Shown piece after piece: positions 61,989 to 64,000 of a stretch of DNA of 64,000 nt; position 1 is the stretch's first letter, and each line of letters opens with the position of its first letter. The translations under genes and the position numbers were made by a program. The notes under the pieces were generated by a model that was not told where the DNA came from, did not search any database, and saw nothing but the letters and a program-made list of their open reading frames with translations. Source of the stretch: Chitinophagales bacterium (GTDB taxonomy: Bacteria > Bacteroidota > Bacteroidia > Chitinophagales > BACL12); contig JACJXO010000009.1 of assembly GCA_020636645.1 (NCBI GenBank), positions 1 to 64,000 on the forward strand. The letters run 5' to 3'.

Positions 61989-63998
61989 TCAATTGCCCGA
62001 CTTGAAGATCGTCTGAACCAGGTTTTCCTGTCCGTAATAAGATATTTGGTACAACCCATCCGGCCATGCTGATCCGTCAATGAAATACTGCCCTTTTTCA
62101 GAAACGCTCTTCCATACAACTTGTCCGCTGCTGCTTGTAATGCATACCGTTGCTGATTCAGGTAAGACCAATGTGAACGAAGAGTAAAACGGGTTTGGAA
62201 AGAACTGGAAGTTTTTGTTGTCTGCAATAAGCACATCGGTCAGACCGCTTACATTTGATTCGCCTTTAGTATCTATAGTGGTCAGCCGATAGTAATTGGT
62301 ACCCACCACCGGATTCTCATCAAAGAGCTCATATTGCCTGGATTCTGCAGAGTTACCGGCACCGGCAATCTCACCAATGGAGTGGAAGGTAAAACCATCG
62401 GCCGAATGTTCAACCAGATAAGAAAGGTTATTCCATTCGCTTTCCGTCTTCCAGCTGATCAACACCTTTTGACCCACCGGCACGGCACTGAATTGAACAA
62501 GTTCTATTGGGAGGACACCACAATCATCAACCGTCATAGTGAATGTGGCAGTTCTTGTAATACCGCATGCGTCAGTAACATCGCAGGTATAAACCCAAAC
62601 GCCGTCTCCGCAGGAAAATACTGTTGTATCTGAACTGGTTGAACCATCAGTCCAAACGTATGTATAAGGAGGCACTCCATAGTCGGGTGTGGGATCCAGT
62701 ACTGTGGTGATGCAGCAATCAGGTCCTACTGACAGAGAGCCGCTGCCATCTGCTGCATCTCCCAATGTTTCCAGGTTATGACCTTTCAGAGTGATGCTCC
62801 AGGTGTTGTTGTTCATGCGCTGGCAGGGTAGCGTTCCGGTGCAATCTGTTCCATTGGCAGCGCAGTAGCAATAGCTGTTAAAGATGTCAAATGTAACGGT
62901 GCCATTGCATTCAGGGGTCAGACAGTCAACGGTTTCATCCATAGCGTAGCCTGAGGCTGAACAGGTGCCTGTTGATGCCAGATTGCAACTCCAGAAAAAG
63001 GGCGAAATGGGAGATCTGCCGCAGGGCCCTTCCATGTAGAATCCTGCGTCAGACATCCAGCATGCACCGCATCCGCCTGCACCCACTACAGAACGGTATT
63101 CTGCTGCGAAAGTGGCTCCGGTAATTGTACAGTTGGCCGGCTTGGTAACCGTCAGACTGTAAATACAATTGTTGGTGGTCATACCACACCATTCTCCATT
63201 GAAACGAAATTCCATGGATCCGGACGAGTAGGTGGCCGAGCTGGTTACCAGTGGATCTATTGTTAGCGGATAGATCAGAGAAGGGTCATTCATCCAATGA
63301 ATGGGAATGATCACAGATAAGGCATTATCAGAAGATAGTTCATAATTGCAAACGAGCTGGCCATCGCGGGTACCGGAGGCATCATAGGTATAGGCAGGAT
63401 CGATGGTCCAGTTGACCGTCCGGGTACCATGGGCAGAGATCAGCAGGTTTCCCCGCCAGGATTGTGTGTCTGTCCATTGGCCTTCATCAGGTTCAATGCT
63501 ATAACCAGCAGGCAGATCTAAATGGTCGCGAATGATCAGTTGCCCGCCTGTAAGACCCGGGTTGATCCTGATCTCAAAGTTGCTTTTGACAGTCTCCAGC
63601 TGAAAAGCAATAATAAGGTCAATGCCTGGCCAGATATCGGTCACTTTAATTCCATTCTCACCAACTGTGTACTGCGACCAGTCAGCCAGCCCAAGCATTT
63701 CTTCTGTGCCATCAGCACGCCTGTGTATCAGTTCCAGATCGCGATTAAAAAGCAAGTTTCCTGATGGAGATTCCATTCCCGTTTGTTTATTGGGAATATC
63801 CAGAAATGACGGGGTGTATTGCCAGGTGCTTCGGTACAGGCCATCGCCGGCTGGATATAATCGAGGATCGAGGGAACGAAGAAAACCATTCGGGTCATGA
63901 AATGCAGAGGTGCCTGCAAATTGTTGTGAGTAGATCTCATTCGGATCTATGGTGCTGATAAAGTATCTGGAATCAGGAGTTCTTTTTTCAATGACCTC
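61989..63998 (-). CDS. T9SS type A exported protein, N-terminus beyond the window
   Basis: The frame is open to the right edge, so the 5' end is missing; 669 codons are visible and the Met at 63776 is internal. It has a DUF7948-like part (VTDIWPGIDLIIAF, similar to YPGIDLRVY in the gene at 9520), a Cys-rich beta region with repeated SGSLSVGPDCC and PPYTYVWTDGS (HYR/SprB-like gap repeat), and an Fn3-like part (LISWKTESEWNNLSY) before the sorting domain (FFPNPFYSSFTLVLP...WPDGLYQISYYG). It is likely a surface or secreted adhesin-like protein. Confidence 0.85.
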   Translation of the reverse strand, partial: EVIEKRTPDSRYFISTIDPNEIYSQQFAGTSAFHDPNGFLRSLDPRLYPAGDGLYRSTWQYTPSFLDIPNKQTGMESPSGNLLFNRDLELIHRRADGTEEMLGLADWSQYTVGENGIKVTDIWPGIDLIIAFQLETVKSNFEIRINPGLTGGQLIIRDHLDLPAGYSIEPDEGQWTDTQSWRGNLLISAHGTRTVNWTIDPAYTYDASGTRDGQLVCNYELSSDNALSVIIPIHWMNDPSLIYPLTIDPLVTSSATYSSGSMEFRFNGEWCGMTTNNCIYSLTVTKPANCTITGATFAAEYRSVVGAGGCGACWMSDAGFYMEGPCGRSPISPFFWSCNLASTGTCSASGYAMDETVDCLTPECNGTVTFDIFNSYCYCAANGTDCTGTLPCQRMNNNTWSITLKGHNLETLGDAADGSGSLSVGPDCCITTVLDPTPDYGVPPYTYVWTDGSTSSDTTVFSCGDGVWVYTCDVTDACGITRTATFTMTVDDCGVLPIELVQFSAVPVGQKVLISWKTESEWNNLSYLVEHSADGFTFHSIGEIAGAGNSAESRQYELFDENPVVGTNYYRLTTIDTKGESNVSGLTDVLIADNKNFQFFPNPFYSSFTLVLPESATVCITSSSGQVVWKSVSEKGQYFIDGSAWPDGLYQISYYGQENLVQTIFKSGN

Positions 63999-64000
63999 TG

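Noticed and set aside
63728..63940. 70-codon minus-strand frame near the right edge
   Set aside because: Out-of-frame shadow; the T9SS protein frame stays open through this stretch to the window edge.

Overview
The window is chromosomal DNA of a member of the Bacteroidota, probably near Saprospiria or Chitinophagia (the rank is inference). The signs are: type IX secretion (T9SS) cargo with type A and type B C-terminal signals, SusC/Oar-style TonB-dependent receptors, DAHP synthase with a C-terminal chorismate mutase, a SpeA of the short Bacteroidota type, many start regions carrying the TAnnTTTG -7 element, and weak Shine-Dalgarno signals. No rRNA, tRNA, CRISPR array, transposase or complete prophage was seen. 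The window is mostly ordinary housekeeping and envelope genes at high density. One gene runs off the right edge and a toxin-like gene fragment lies at the left edge.

Layout. 1-350: toxin-like C-terminal fragment and a hairpin. 0.35-4.5 kb: arginine block (argS and arginase, divergent from speA). 4.8-7.6 kb: a periplasmic-binding-fold lipoprotein and guaA. 7.6-8.3 kb: a long intergenic region with two related small-ORF/terminator modules. 8.3-13.2 kb: dihaem cytochrome c, a large type-B T9SS protein and a CoA-type Nudix hydrolase. 13.2-16.8 kb: polyprenyl synthetase, a hybrid histidine kinase and a membrane-tailed response regulator. 16.9-20.8 kb: TrmH-type methyltransferase, YpfJ-like metalloprotease, OmpA-like and WG-repeat proteins. 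20.8-25.4 kb: RhlE-like helicase and a BNR/sortilin T9SS protein. 25.5-27.9 kb: a retropepsin-like protease overlapping a four-CBM48 protein. 27.9-29.9 kb: an outer-membrane-like protein and a Tat/T9SS intradiol dioxygenase. 29.9-33.3 kb: a tight lipid operon (CDP-alcohol phosphotransferase, CdsA, PlsC, ArnE/F-sized EamA protein, hydrolase-like protein). 33.4-39.2 kb: DUF1761 protein, lipoprotein, TonB receptor, KamA. 39.3-44.9 kb: two tandem T9SS paralogues built of an unrecognised repeat. 44.9-50.4 kb: DPP IV, M14 peptidase, deoxynucleoside kinase, FolK. 50.5-56.8 kb: SppA and a phenylalanine block (DAHP synthase/chorismate mutase, prephenate dehydratase) behind an SLC13 permease. 57-61.5 kb: Rieske oxygenase and a frame-disrupted Oar-like TonB receptor. 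61.5-64 kb: a possible structured RNA and a T9SS protein cut by the window edge.

How the genes fit together. Most operons are short, with 4-bp ATGA overlaps. The arginine genes control three fates of arginine (tRNA charging, ornithine plus urea, agmatine) from a 75-bp divergent promoter. DAHPS/CM and PheA form the entry and exit of the phenylalanine route. The lipid operon has the parts to make, activate and perhaps flip an unusual phospholipid.

The most interesting non-coding signals are: (1) repeated small-ORF/terminator modules upstream of guaA; (2) a family of intergenic tandem repeats with strict 7- or 8-bp period but different unit sequences, two of them beside a TCCCGATAG palindrome or half-palindrome; (3) -7 promoter elements that almost touch start codons, suggesting leaderless mRNAs; (4) a palindrome-rich region at 61.7-61.9 kb.
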